From NCBI GenBank assembly GCA_018417955.1, contig JACTVC010000004.1:868001-932000 (forward strand): a DNA stretch of 64,000 nucleotides. Direction: 5' to 3'. A program made the position numbers and the translations under genes. The stretch comes from Laccaria trichodermophora. Lineage: Eukaryota > Basidiomycota > Agaricomycetes > Agaricales > Hydnangiaceae. Below the pieces are notes generated by a model. That model was not told the DNA's origin and made no database searches. It worked only from the letters and a program-made list of their open reading frames with translations. Below, one piece after another: positions 35,905 through 48,289 of this stretch (position 1 is its first letter; each line of letters starts with the position of its first letter).

Positions 35905-37438
35905 CCTCAGCGTTTACACTTACTTACCGGCAGGTACCACGTATGTCTCCTGAAAAGCACCGTATTTCGGATGATACAGATGGGGTGGTCGTAAATGTGT
36001 TGATGTTGTATAGCATACCTACTACCACTATAAACTAGCCTCTTTCCGAAAGCAATTCCCTTCAGCGCAGCCCGAAGCTCTCCAGTTCCAACCCCAGCCC
36101 TTTCATTCAGCTGAGGGGCCGGCTCATCCTGGTTGGCTGAGCTCACACAAAACATTCCCTTTTGGAACAGCGTTATGGGGTTTTGATAATCGGCATGAGG
36201 GTGACACGTAGGGAAGGAGGCAGTCAACGCTACCACAATTTCATCTTCGACCTTGTCTTTAGAAGAACGTGGTTGAAGACTGAGCACCGGCTGCACTCGA
36301 ATCGAGGACTGGAACGGCACATACCGCAGAGACGCGTCGCGAGACCCGATGGGACGTTTGTCGGGAGGGGCAGATGGTGGACGTGACCTTGGTAGTGTAT
36401 TTGTATCAGCTGGGGAGGTTGGGGGGAAGAGGCGTTAGCGACGCGAAGAAGAGAATTGGATAGCAGCGGGGTGAAAGTAGACGGGAGGAGGGAAGGGGGA
36501 GGAAGCAGGGAGGGAAGAAGGGGAGGAGTGAAAGGGAGGGGCTGGAAAGATGCCACACCTTTCCACCCGCTTTCTGAAGGCAACCCAACTCGCTAATTGA
36601 TCAAGAAAGACTCACCCAATCTCAACATCCCAAACCCTCAAAACCTTATCGCACCCACCAGTTACGACGATCGAGCTAGGCCGGCCCCAGCCAACGAAGA
36701 AGTAGCCTGCTTTGACTTGAGCTTGAGGGGCCTCGTCTGTCTGTTGGTTTAGGGATCGACTGTGACGCCATCGACGTGAAGGTACGATGTATAGTTTGTC
36801 TGGTGTGAGTCCCGGCGGTCTTCCTGGTGGTGCAAGCTTCCCCTTGCGCGAATCTCCACCACGTTTGTGGCTCGAGCTCCCACCACCGCGTCGATCCTTT
36901 GTTCCTGGTGTCTAATCGCATAGTCCATCGAAGGCATTGAAGTTTGATAATGGCGAAGAGCCGCAGACGTTATGCGAGATTGCATTGGTCCGGTCGCCGT
37001 GCTGCGTTTGACCCCCAACTGTCAATCTTGACTGGTGATAGCGCCAACCAACGCCTCATCCCTTCGATCGTCTGCCCCCGTCGATATCTCACTCAGCTTT
37101 CCCGCTCCTAAGTGCGCGTATACATCGTCAGGAGGGATCACATTAAAAAAGTCGAGCCAAAGATACATACCAACTGTATCAACGAGGTAAATCCTACGAA
37201 ATGAGATGTCAGCAAGACGGATGCAAGTTATGAAGGTGCGGGGAAGTATATCACCTCTTTGGCTTCGAAATTTGGCGCCTGGCATGGTATTTCCGTGTCC
37301 GCGGAAGTAGCTGATGGGTTGATTGAGGAGATGTGTCCGCTGTGGAGGAAACTGTTCTGAAGGGAAGTACATATGTTGAGGGTGGTCTTGCACGTCCAAA
37401 ACGAAGCAAACTGACCTCTGGATAGGGTTATGTAAGTG
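35905..37438. repeat. Module copy B: relic segment upstream of G-alpha
   Basis: Positions 36025-36600 match 950-1400 and 47260-47640, 36700-36960 match 1600-1850 and 47750-47960, and 37100-37430 match 1900-2230. The order is the same as in copy A. Short minus-strand frames survive (for example 37022-37456) with intron-like joins, but no whole gene can be built. It ends where the promoter-like cassette begins. Confidence 0.65.
36585..36720 (-). pseudogene. WD40-repeat gene fragment (Cdc4-like)
   Basis: The minus strand reads SSIVVTGGCDKVLRVWDVEI followed directly by a GTGAGT donor. This is one good WD40 blade with the W-D end, and the GGCDKVLRVWD wording is like F-box/WD proteins of the Cdc4 group. 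Upstream and downstream pieces (about 36720-36920) are frame-broken. It is a relic inside the repeated module; the other copies are even more decayed. Confidence 0.45.
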
Positions 37439-37666
37439 AGTCTTGCGCAAAAACATTTACGCCTCTTCGAACTGTGTTCCGAGTGCCAATAGGACAGGTG
37501 ACAGAACTGTCGAGCTGGTCAACGTGTGGAGCGCGTTCGTTGTGCCCAAGCTCTCTTCCTTCCCACGCACATATCTGCTTCACTTCCAACGACAGGGTAA
37601 GTCAACCTCTCTGGTGCCTCTACGTTAGTGCTGCCAACAAAACAGGAACCATTCAATTGAAATTCA
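37439..37666 (+). promoter_or_regulatory. Shared promoter-like cassette upstream of G-alpha
   Basis: This stretch matches the 170 bp in front of both NLR genes, including 'aaacatttacgcctctt', the CCAATAGGACAGGTGACAG block and 'cacatatctgcttcacttcc'. At the place where the NLRs have ATG, this copy has 'aacgacagg' and a GTAAGT donor. So the G-alpha reading frame (from 37667) seems attached to NLR 5' sequence without its own ATG. Confidence 0.45.
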
Positions 37667-39982
37667 GTGCAGGACGCTCAAAACCGGCAGCTGGCACAAA
37701 TTGGAGGTCTACCTCACTTCGCTTCGAATGGTACCAGCAACATACCAGCTAGAACGCTGCCCAATTTTGAGGACGACCCTCTCACCAATGCCATCAAGCC
37801 GCCGCCAGACGGAACACCTGAAGAACGACAACGCCGATTGCGTTCAGAGCAAGACGCGAAGGCCATCTCCGATTCAATTGACAAGGAGTTGGAATCACAA
37901 CGCGCATCCGAAAGGAATGGGCAGAAATTGGTCAAGATTCTTCTGCTTGGTGAGTCTCCCCTTCACCTCGAATGACGAGCGCAACTCATTGGAATCACAG
38001 GTCAAAGCGAATCAGGCTGTTATCATGCCGTTCTTCCACATGGGATCTAATTCGCGCCATTGAGGCAAATCGACCACTTTGAAAAGTAGGCTTTGCCTTA
38101 ACAACGGTTTATCCGCCCGCTGACGTCGTGCGAGGACAGATTTCAGCTGCTTTACGAACAAAAGGCACGTTCCCTCAACATATTCAGATGTTCATTTGTT
38201 GACCATTCACGACAGGCCTTTCGCACGGAAAGAGCGTCGTGGCGGGCAGTGATCCAACTCAACGTCGTTCGCTCAATTCACTTGATTTTCGACGCTACTT
38301 TAAAGACAGAGAAAACCTCGTCTGGATCCCAGGATTTTGCAGTAGACCTGATAGCTTCCCCCGAGCCTTTGAAGCTTATATTACGTCTAGCCCCCCTCCT
38401 TCAAGTCGAAGAGACCCTCATTCGCCGTCTTACGCCGGCTGGATCTAGTGAAACGGAGGCAACCTTACGAATTGGGAGATATATGTCGTACTCCGAACGC
38501 ACGAAAAACTACATGAAGGAGGTCACTATCAGCTCCGCTGTGCAATGGAAAGGGTCGTTTGGTCGCAGGGACGTAGGGCGCAGTACCTTCGATACAGACA
38601 AGGCTATGAATTGGGAGGATCCTGATGACCCCGGTCGCATCCTACACGCTTGTTCTGGAGATATGATACGACTATCGGAAGACCCAATGACGAAGAAATT
38701 CTTGGAGGCACAAAAACTTCGAGTCCAGGAGCTCGCCGGATTGTACGCCGTTCTGTAGATTCCAGACGGCTTGATCGCTGACGTGACTATAGTTTTTTGG
38801 ATGCCCTGGAACGAGTTACGGCTCCCCAATACATACCCACTGACGGTACGCCCCTTCCTGTTGCCTATTTCCTCCTTTTCATGCCTGGGATCCCCAGATG
38901 ACATCCTGAAAGCGCGCTTGAAAACGTTAGGCGTCACTGAGCATCGCTTTACTCTTTCCGGGAGTGAGTCACAATTATCCTAGGATTATAATTTTACTCA
39001 ACACGCTTCCAGAAAATAACATCAGCAGGGATTGGCGCGTTTTCGACGTTGGAGGCCATAGATCACAGGTACTCTTTTTCCTCCTACAGCATTTTGTCTA
39101 ATTGAATTGATGAATCGTTAGCGAGGTAAAAATCCATTTACCTTTCTCCTCTTCCAGGTCTTCTGATAGGCGGAAATAATCTCCACTATTGATAGCTGCA
39201 TGGATCCCATACTTCGATGATATGGATGCTATCATCTTTCTTGCCCCAATCAGGTGAGGGCGATCGTTTCAAAATACCAACATAACGGCAATTCGCTGAT
39301 GATACTTCAGTTGCTTCGATCAAGTACTTGCGGAGGACCACAAAGTCAATAGACTGGTGCCTCAGCTATACGTTCTCTATCTTTGTTCTGGACCCCTGAC
39401 TCGCTCTCTACTTAGGAAGACTCAGTCAAACTGTGGACGTCAATCGTCTCGCACCCCCTTTTGAAGAACACCAACCTAGTCCTATTTTTGAACAAGATTG
39501 ACATACTGCAGTCGAAACTGGCTTCTGGGATCAAAATAGCCGATTATGTGGTGTCTTACGGCGACCGTCCTAATGACTACGAACATGCATCGACCTGTTG
39601 CGTCATTTTGGCTTCATCCTTCCTCAGATGTGACTGACCCTGCTGATCATGAATACGACAGATCTGAGAAGAAATTTATGTATGTTGTTCACCGAGACTT
39701 ATAGCTGGTTCTGCGCTCACAAGAATTTCAGCTGGTATTCTGAAGGAGAAATCGCCCCTTCCCCGCGTCTTTTATTGCCATTTTACGACGGTAACCGTAT
39801 GTGCGCATCAACCTTTCACCTGAACGTCATCTCACAGCATTTTAGGATACGAAATCTACGAAATACATCTTATCCAATCGTCAGTTGCTGCCTCATTAGC
39901 TCATACAGGTCACTGACGGTCAAACACAGTTAAGGATATGCTTATGAGGGACAATCTCACCAAAACGAACCTTATAGCCTGA
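37667..39982 (+). CDS. Heterotrimeric G-protein alpha subunit
   Basis: About twelve exons join in frame. Motifs in order: LVKILLLG, the P-loop G-Q-S-E-S-G-K-S-T built over two introns, LLQVEETLIRRLTPAG, DDILKARLKTLGV (switch I), VFDVGGHRSQRAAWIPYFDD (switch II), FLNKIDIL (NKxD, guanine binding) and a C-terminal DTKSTKYILSN, then MLMRDNLTKTNLIA. The N-terminal Lys/Arg/Glu helix and a divergent insert near NYMKEV are present. It would transmit receptor signals at the plasma membrane by GTP/GDP switching. Three introns (38016-38064, 38090-38139, 38165-38215) start with GC, and a 4-nt exon (39122-39125) restores R in switch II. I find no in-frame ATG before the P-loop; the start lies upstream, is non-AUG or was lost. 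The myristoylation start MG-x-x-x-S typical of many G-alpha is therefore not seen. Confidence 0.85.
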
Positions 39983-40077
39983 TACCACACGCTCACTAAC
40001 TAGTCTTACTATATATTTGTTGTAACGTTACTCTTGTAGTCTTGTAGATTTAGGATACCATGTAATGTATAACCGTT

Positions 40078-40836
40078 CTAAGGAGTCGCCTTCAATTCAA
40101 ACTCTTCGTCAAGGTCCGTCATTGTAGAAGACGTGGCGTCAGGCGTCCAACTTGACAACCTTTCCCTTTGCCACCACAATCCTGGTCTACCAGCCCCATT
40201 ATTCAATTCTCTTTCCCATCGCACCTCCATTTCCCCTTCAAGTACTCCATGAGTTCCCCCTAATGCTGAATTCCACACGGCCATGCCAATATTCTCGATC
40301 TGTTCGGCTTCAATCTCAGAAGCAGATTCTTGCAATGGTGGAACGTGTATGAGAAAGAACGGTATCGGCGAGGACATAGCGCGTAGGAGAGTCGATTTGG
40401 TGAATGGAGATTCGGAAACCAGCAGAGCTACCACCGGGTCGAGGGTTGAAGGAGCCGTGATAGGGTTTACCCAATGATGCTGGATTGAGGGTAGAAAGCG
40501 GTGAAGCACCCCTTCCAGTTCTCTGACATACTTCGGGCTTGTCTTCTTCTTTTCCGCTTTGCATTGACCAAGTACACGTATTCGCCGTCGTGGGGAGTTC
40601 GCAGAGCCGGATGGGTCAGGCAACCACCACCACCCAAGTAGGTCGATACCACCATCTTCTTTTCCGCCAACTCGTCTCAGCGACATAGACATATTATCCC
40701 GCAGGAGTTTCAATGACCGTTCCTCGAATGCCGTCCCCCGATGGACAGTAGAGAGTGGCTTCGAAGCCCAGTTAAGACTCGCCGAGAAGTTACGCCTTGC
40801 CAACGGAGTACCGAATGTCGAATATGATGATTTCAT
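40078..40836 (-). CDS. rrg7: RRG7-like mitochondrial protein (DUF2034)
   Basis: An intronless frame. I choose ATG 40836 because it opens a good mitochondrial presequence (MKSSYSTF...LARRNFSAS); an upstream in-frame ATG at 40902 is possible. The core has GTAFEERSLKLLRDN, EDGGIDLLGWWWLP and RIRVLGQCKAEKKK; the D in GGIDL and the Q-C-K are the restriction-endonuclease-like signature of the Rrg7/Mrr fold. In yeast RRG7 is needed for respiratory growth and works in mitochondria. Length (252 residues) is normal. The C-terminus is acidic. Confidence 0.75.
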   Translation of the reverse strand: MKSSYSTFGTPLARRNFSASLNWASKPLSTVHRGTAFEERSLKLLRDNMSMSLRRVGGKEDGGIDLLGWWWLPDPSGSANSPRRRIRVLGQCKAEKKKTSPKYVRELEGVLHRFLPSIQHHWVNPITAPSTLDPVVALLVSESPFTKSTLLRAMSSPIPFFLIHVPPLQESASEIEAEQIENIGMAVWNSALGGTHGVLEGEMEVRWERELNNGAGRPGLWWQRERLSSWTPDATSSTMTDLDEEFELKATP

Positions 40837-40967
40837 CGCACCCAGTAGTGTGAAGCTTAATTTTGTGAACGTTGGTGATTGAAGCTGAAGGCTGGTGAAC
40901 ATTTGCTGATCAGTTGAATTCGAACTCAGTTTACTGTTTACTGTATTTGTAATCAGTATTCCTAACC

Positions 40968-41228
40968 TCACTCTTTATCCCAACCATCGTCTGGAGCCTC
41001 TTGCCGTCTTTCCACTTTCAACGTTTGAGCACCTCGAAGAATGGTAGAAAACTTACTCCGATTTTTCTCGAAGCCTGGAGCTTGAACCTGCAAAATCCCA
41101 AGAAAAAGGAAGAACTTGCTCATGCGGTTTACTAGGAGGTCGGATGACAAGCGAACTATCTCCTCAGGAACCGCCAGGACCTCTGGCACAAGAAAATTGG
41201 GCGCATATCTATCGGCTGTGGAAGGCAT
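40968..41228 (-). CDS. Small unknown protein, 86 residues
   Basis: ATG 41228 opens a frame with a Leu/Phe-rich middle (MSKFFLFLGILQ) and a charged tail ending in DDGWDKE. It lies just upstream of the rrg7-like gene on the same strand, 131 bp before its ATG. An intron could start at the GTTCAAG near 41090, which would change the C-terminus. I recognise no family; the size and charge would suit a small mitochondrial or ER protein, but this is a guess. Confidence 0.35.
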   Translation of the reverse strand: MPSTADRYAPNFLVPEVLAVPEEIVRLSSDLLVNRMSKFFLFLGILQVQAPGFEKNRSKFSTILRGAQTLKVERRQEAPDDGWDKE

Positions 41229-42895
41229 CTTGGTGTGTGTCTTGCAGATTAATTACAGCGTTACTTGATGGCGAACCGAAGATCAGCCAAATATTATCCC
41301 TTTCTCCCCTGGAAATACCGTAGGCATTTGTTCGCAACCTTTAAAAGCAATGATGGCGGAGGAAAAACATTTGCTATTGGTAAACGCACAGTTGTGGAAA
41401 TTGGTTTGAAGTGGTTCACAATTCTAGGATGGTCAACGTTGAATCACGAAACAAATATCGTGACGGTGATCTTCGACAATTCAAGTAACCTTTTGCTTCA
41501 AGTTAGTGTCCTGGTGCTTCCATGATATTCAAAATGTGCTCATATTTTCCTATTTGACTGTAATCTACAGACTAGCCGAAGGGGCATGACGGACAACGAT
41601 AAGCTTCAAGTTCCGAATATCCGCAGCCCCAAGTCTCAACGACGGTGAACTTTTTCAATGGTATCAGGTGGCACCGGTGAGTTACTGTTGGCGACTTCGT
41701 CAACACCAGCTATCTTACCAAATGGGTGTGGATCATTCCTCTCCTCTTTGATGTTTCGGAGGTGAGTGACGCTGGCAATTATCCCCGCACAAGGGAACTC
41801 GATAGGTTGACAAAAAACCAAACCGCGGAGATCTGGACTCACCACTATTGAACGTCGGCTCCAGGAGGACGCTTTCTTGGCCGACATTTTGTGGAGATTT
41901 GAGAGGACTCGCCAAGATATCTGGCGCCTAAAGAGGTTCTTGTTCCGCCATGAACGTCCCTTTAATCTTACACCTTTTTTCGTCATCCTCACATCATAGC
42001 GCCTTCAAGTATACGTGACTTGCAACAACCTGCGAATCGTACATTTAAGTTTACCTACCACAGCCTAGCACTGGGTTCACTCAACTTCGCCCCACAGCTA
42101 TCACCTTACAAATTTTGAGAAGTGAAGTTCGCATTGTTCTTGGGCGGCTGCAATGACCGATACATGGTGAACGAGGCAGGCACGCTGCAATCTGTCGGCG
42201 CTCAAGCCTTCGTAATGTTCTAAATTGAGACAAAAGTGAGTAACGTTTCTATGGCTATTATTTCCATTCTGCACCCTCGAAACGCCGCGTGTTTTACAAC
42301 CTGTTCTATTTGTTGCGCAGCCTGCTGCGGTGAATTCGACCGTTTAACGCCCCCTCCCCTTCGAATTCAATTCCTGACTCGCGGTTTGACGGGCCAATAT
42401 CTTTCCAAAACTCAATGCAACGAGACGTAAGATTTAGTCGGTGGCCACAAGCTGCATTGCACCTCGATTGCGGTCCAGCGAAGTTTTGACTGTATGGGTA
42501 CTTACATGGAAGTGACAGGCCGGACCGCCATGTGTTGCTAATGGGGATATTGGAATGGAATCTCTGCCTCGTGGTCGACCAAATGCAGCCCAACTTAGTG
42601 GGAACCCACAAACGCCTGGGCTCCGGACTGGGCTCGGAGTCATACCTATAATTCGCGAAATTTCTCCTGGTGGCACGGCATATCGATATGTTTCTTATCT
42701 TTTGGATGTTCTACTTGTGGCCGTTTTACGCACAATCAATGGAGTTCGGCTTCGCGATGACGTCGTCTCCGTCACGTTCCACAACAGCGAAATGGTAGGA
42801 ATTGATCGCGTTGCTGTGTAGCCTCACCTCACCCATGCAGGTGGTATTTATAGTGGCGGGTCGTTCCGCTGAGGGATCCTTGGTCACCAATTCAC
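41229..42895. other. Weakly coding stretch, no supported gene
   Basis: A minus-strand frame at 41636-41992 is basic at its start (R-L-K-G-R-S-W-R-N-K) and has a GTGAGT near 41840 that could be a donor, but I could not find an acceptor that keeps frame. A plus-strand frame at 42555-42821 (88 residues) has no domain. Both might be exons of small genes or decayed genes. Confidence 0.3.
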
Positions 42896-44551
42896 CATGA
42901 AGATGTACAGGCAGTGGCCGCTTTTACTGTTCACCCTCTTACCTGCATGCTGGGGTTACGACATCGTCCAGGACTATTCAGGATCCTCTTTCTTCGATAA
43001 GTGGGACTTTTACGGTAATTGGGATAATCTGACGCTCGGTGGGTGCATGTCAGTAAAGTTCTGATGATGCTGTTGGCTGAACTTTCTTTCCGGTTAAGGC
43101 GACGTATGGTGGTTGGGAAGGCAAGATGCTTTTGCGCAAGGGCTCGTTTATGTAAACAACGCTGGTAACGCCATTTTGAAAGTCGACGACGTGAGCAATG
43201 TGGCACTGAATCAAAAGCGGAACACGGTATGCGCTTTATCCGATTCGATTTTTTTGTGATTCTTTAAATTATATAGGTTCGCATTACAAGCCAAGCTGCA
43301 TATAATGTCGGGAGTTTATGGATCGCAGATATCGTACATCTTCCATTCGGTTGTTCAGTGAGTGTTCAATCCACATATTCTAGATCCGAATTCATTTGTC
43401 AGGTGTGGCCTGCCTTTTGGACCAAAGGAACATTACTATGGCCGGATGGCGGTGAAATTGAGTACGCCTTCAATAAGGGTTTTCTTGTTATACTCGACTT
43501 ACGACATCGATAGCATAATCGAGGGTATCAATTTAGTGAGCCAGAACCAAATGGCTTTGCACACCCTTCCAGGATGTTACCACAACACTACGCCTCCAAA
43601 CCAGATGGGTATATCAGATCCAACGAAGGTGGACTGCTCCGAGCCATCTGGCTGTGTCGTATCGGAGTCGGCACAGAATAGTTTTGGCCAGGGATTCGCA
43701 AATGCGGGCGGGGGCGTTTTTGGGGTTCAATTTGATGTCGCTGGGTACGTCTTGGAGCATCATTTAATAATAGTCCTTGCTGATTTTAACAGCGTTTTGT
43801 GAGTTAATATATTCTACTCCATGATCTCCTAGGTCCTGATACGAAGTTGTTTCGAGATAGCATCTGGTTCTGGAGTGTAAGTCGTCTTACTTTGATCGTT
43901 TCTTTGAATTCAAAGTCACATCAGCGCCCCTCCATTCCCGCATCTATCGCAAATGCTAATGCAACATCGAGCATCAATGTATCCGATTGGGGTGCGCCGT
44001 CAGCAAGTTATCCGGCGTCGGAACCGTGCAATATTACTCAGTTCTTTACACCCCAAAATTTGGTAATTGACATCACACTTTGCGGGATATGGTGCGTTAG
44101 AAACATATTGTTGACTTCCGTTTCCCCCCTGACCGCCATTAGGGCTGGGCTTCCTGCACAATACTTACCACAATGCAGCGGGGCAGGCCCAACAGGTATC
44201 TGCGTGAGCCTATCACTTGCGAAAAAATAATCAATTCTAAATGGTTGTTCACAGTACAACGATAACGTTGTTGGCCCTGGGGGTCGGTACTCGAATGCTT
44301 ACTTTGAAATAAAATACGTACGGGCGTACACCACGGGCGGCATTGCTCCGACACCTACTGCTGCTGCCCACGCCTTGCTTTCACAGGCGGTGACGTCGAC
44401 CATTAAAACTACATCCCCAGCTGGAACTGTCCTAGTTCCCAGTCCGTTATTCTTTCCTGGTAACACCGCTGGACGAGGATTTGAGGTGCAGGGATGGCGA
44501 TTGACGTTAGTCGGAATCATTGTTGTGATGACCACCTATCTGGTTTGGTAA
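42896..44551 (+). CDS. GH16 endo-beta-glucanase, membrane-anchored
   Basis: ATG 42896 opens a signal peptide (MKMYRQWPLLLFTLLPACWG). About ten exons follow. The GH16 core shows SSFFDKWDFY, FGCS-VWPAFWT, and the catalytic G-E-I-D-I-I-E-G, whose Asp is created at a splice join (near 43460 and 43519). LPGCYHN, C-x6-GCVV and F-I-W-F-W-S follow, the last assembled through a 6-nt exon (43793-43798). The end has a Ser/Thr/Pro-rich part and a hydrophobic helix (LTLVGIIVVMTTYLVW) right before TAA. It would be secreted and held at the cell surface, and act on beta-1,3/1,4- or 1,3/1,6-glucans of the wall or of plants. All catalytic acids are present. Confidence 0.85.
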
Positions 44552-45539
44552 TCCTCCCAATTACATTCTTTCCCTTTTCCAGATCTTTTGCCGGGCTGAT
44601 TTTGTTGTGCATGGATAATACTTAGACATCATGGAGACATCATGTATCTTATTTGTATAGGATATTGGACAAGGTAGACGTTATGTTTTTATTTGAATAG
44701 AAGAATATCAGACGTTAGGGCTCTATAAGTGTTTGAACAATCAGTTCTTACTTGTATTTTGAGTGCGATAAATGGGTCAAGTTTCCAAGATATTTATCAG
44801 GATAAAAGGCGATGCGCCGTGGAGTCGGTAGAACGCGGTGCGGTGACGCGATCACAAGACTTCGTTTATCACTGAATGTTCTACATTTGCTTATACAGGT
44901 ATCAAAATTCGACAAGAACTGATGTCAGGGGATAAAAGCTCCAGCGAAGAGGTTCATAAATTCGTAAAACCCCAATCGCCTCCTACCATGTGCAGCAGCA
45001 TCAACAGCTCATAGCATCATCGTCTTCAAACTGGAGGCGGCAATTGGCCCGACAATTCTGGGTTTGTTCCGCCTCAAATCGATGGAACTCAACTTGCGCA
45101 GAGGGGAGCGGATATGCGATCTGTGTATGGTTGAGCACTCCACAGAGGCGCAAGGAGAGGCACCGAACAAAGGAGCAAGGAGAAAGCCTAGAGCTTTGGC
45201 GGTTGAGAGGGACCGCGGCTGCAAGAAAGGGGATTCAGCTGAAAGGAGTAGGTCCTCCGTTTGAGGATTGAGCATACAACTAAATAGCGTTTGCCCTTAT
45301 CTTTTTGCAAAGGGATAGTTGTCGTCGGCCCTCAGGATGTCACAGAAAGCTGGTGACGTGGTTATTTTCTACAAAAGATGTCGGGTGTGCCTTCAATGAA
45401 GAGAAGTGATGGCGCTGTCCACGGTGAAGATGCTATGCAGGGAACGGTCGAGGATAGCCCATTGATAGCTTATATGGTATATTAGCAAAAGCCAAAACAG
45501 AAGGAGGAGTACTAGTTCACGTACGATTCTCGAGTGACC
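44552..45539. other. Intergenic region, nothing recognised
   Basis: It starts with the 3' flank of the GH16 gene. Short frames at 44990-45275 on both strands lack domains or intron structure. No terminal repeats were found. The next module copy begins near 45540. Confidence 0.4.
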
Positions 45540-48223
45540 GCGGAGCCCATAATCCGCTCACGAGGGAGGGATCACATATTTCCCATCGTCCTACGCATCT
45601 CCAATCAACCAAAAACCACCTTGTTGATCAATGTTCCTGATGTCTACTCGCCTAGTCCCCTGATGGCGTTGAAATTTGCGTCAGGCGAGATTGACTTGGT
45701 CCTGCCGCTGTGCTGCGTCTAGCTTCCAACTGCCGCATGACGTCGTCGTTTTCCAATCGGGCGTGCTGTAGTAGCGTCCTCGGTCTTTTCCTTCGGGTCT
45801 GATCCTTGGTAACTCCCTGGACGACAGCCTGCCATGGCAGACTCTTGTTTCAAGGGGGTTTCTCGGCCTATACCATGCTCCAAAATCCAGAGAATAAGAG
45901 AATCGCATGTGTGACAGGGGACCGGATATAGGAAGGGGGAGCGCGAGGAGGAGAGGGGGTGCAGTGATGAAGCAGCATATGCTGCATTGAGTCTTGGTAT
46001 CGGTAAGACAAAGGCAGGTCAAAGAACGGGGCGTTCTGTCAACGCCAACCGAATCATGGGCAGGGTGAACGCATAGGGCACGGATCCGATCCTTGGTAAC
46101 TCTCTAAACAACAACCTGCATCGATACCCTCTCATTTAAGAGCTGGGTTTGGCCGTAAAGGGAGAGGAGAGCCCGGGATTCTTGGGCGAAAAAGTTGCTC
46201 CTAGGACCTCCGGAGAAGAAAGAGGCAGTGGACACTGGAGGGAATGCATGAATGCCCCTCCTTGATGAGGCAAGTAGGAGCGAACCATGGCCATTCCTCT
46301 GGACACCAACACGAATCATGGGTCGGATAACCACGTATACGAGGTTGTCGGCTCCGCCTTTAGAGGCGGGCCATGTATAGCGTAATCTTTGTTATGGGGA
46401 GGCAGGAGTTGGGGCTTGATGGCCGTCGTTTGATAGTTCATGAGTGGCTTGTCGGGTCATACAAGAAAGGGCAAAGATGGCCCTATCCCTCCCCAACATC
46501 GCGAAGGCTTGTCCAACGGATGTAGGTTCGTGGAAGAGAGTCTGGGAAAAAATGGAAGGGGCCCATCAGGTGAACAAGCGCTCAACGCGTACAACGCCGA
46601 TTAATGGTTGACGTTTGTCCTTGATCCACATTCAAAAATACGACGAAGAAAGAAGAAAAAAAGCGTGAGGACAACGAACAAAAATGAAAGGAGAAAACGC
46701 CAACTCACTTTTCAGCCAACGTTAATGGCGGCCTCTCCTTCTCCTTTTTCAAGGGCAAACTCATCCTCTGAAACTCTCCATGTCTCCCCTTCAAACCCGG
46801 GCTTCCCCTCCCCACCGAACTTCTCCTGGACAATCGAGCTCCAACGTGTACGGACTGCGTTTCACGCGCACTTGAAGGCGAGCCTGCTGCACTGTTTAAA
46901 TTTATTGAACTTGAAGTGTAGTAGTCCGGTGTGCGGTCAGGGGAGCAATAAGATAGAGAGGTTTGTCTCCTGGAGGCTTTTCCTATGCTTGCGGATGTGC
47001 TTGGTGAGGGTGAGGACACAGATGCGGATGATGATGAGGTGATTGTTCCATCTAAGAGGTGGAGTGGCCATGGACCGGGTGAGTCGGGTTGTATGTCTAG
47101 AGAGTGTCGTTTAGATTTGGTTGTTGGATGGCGTCGTTGTGTAGCAAGTCTCCGCTCCTGGACCTTTCGCGAACCAACTTGGGCGAACGCGAACGCGGAC
47201 CGGCAAAACGAAACCCTAGGGCCCTAACCCTCGTTTGTGGCCGTTGCAACCATCTGACCCATCCCTAACCGGAAGCAATGGTCTTCAGCGCAGCCTGAAG
47301 CTCTCCAGTTCTAACCCCAGCCCTTTCATCCAGCTGAGGAACCAGCTCATCAGTCAAACACAGCTCGCACAAAACATGCTCTTTGGAACAGCGCTAGCGT
47401 TTCGTGGTTTTGATAATTGGCACGACCTTGTTCTTGAAAGAACAGGCTTGAAGATTGAGGGGTATGCTCGAATCAAGGACCGTGCAAATGCCTTCCCGTT
47501 TGTACGTCACATACCCGTAGAGTCGCGTCCCGAGACCCGATCGGAGCAGCAGATGGCGGAAGTGTGACGTTGGGAGTGTATATGCATCAACTGGGGGAAG
47601 TTGTGGGGAAGAGGAGTTAGCGACATGAAGAAGAGAGTTAGAAAGTAGCCGGGGGGAGGGAAGAGGGGAGGAGGTGGGGATGGAACAAGGGGATGGTAAG
47701 AAGAGGGGTGGAGAGAAGAGGGCGGTTGGAAAGACTCCACCATCCGCTTTGTGGAGGGATCGATTCGACGTGAAGGTGCGCTGTGTAGTTTAGTCTGGTA
47801 CGAGTCCCGGTCATCTTGCTGGTGGTGCAAGCTTCCCCCACGCTCGTTGCGTGAATCTCCACCACGTTTGTGGCTCGAGCTCCCGCCATCGCATTGATCC
47901 CAAGTTCTTGATGCCTACTCGCCTAGTCCATCGACAGCGTTGAAATTTGGGGATGGCGAGCAGCCGCAGACGTTAGACGAGATTGGATTGGTCCTGCCGC
48001 TGCGCCTAAGTATGCGTATACACTGTCAGGAGGGATCACACACAAAAAAATCAAACTAAAGATACATACGAACATTATTGAAGGAAAGGTCGGAGACGCT
48101 CCGCGTGGAGTACTCCGCGGCTGATCGAGGTGAAGGATTGGGTAGGTGGAGACGGGTGAACTGATTGGCTGTTCTGAGCAGTTGTTAGCACGTTCACATT
48201 GAGCACGGGCCCGGAGGCGAACG
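45540..48223. repeat. Module copy C: relic segment upstream of NLR copy 2
   Basis: 45820-46080 matches 13430-13690; 46340-48060 matches 1-2000. The order is fragments of coiled-coil gene intron 1, its exon 1 (minus strand, about 46705-47019, still readable to the PPLTLAEK end before a GTGAGT donor), then the stretch with WD40-gene remains. Compared with copy A it is less broken. No downstream exons of the coiled-coil gene are attached, so it is a partial duplication that leads directly into the NLR copy 2 promoter. Confidence 0.7.
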
Positions 48224-48289
48224 ATGGGAGTAGACAGTGATGCAATACAGCCACTCAAGCTCAGGGAAGGGAAGAACTCTCCTGGGCAG

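Noticed and set aside
37022..37456. 144-residue minus-strand frame as a Sec24-like or transport gene
   Set aside because: The resemblance is weak, the frame runs through an apparent intron (GTATGT...TTAG), and the same sequence is frame-broken in other module copies.
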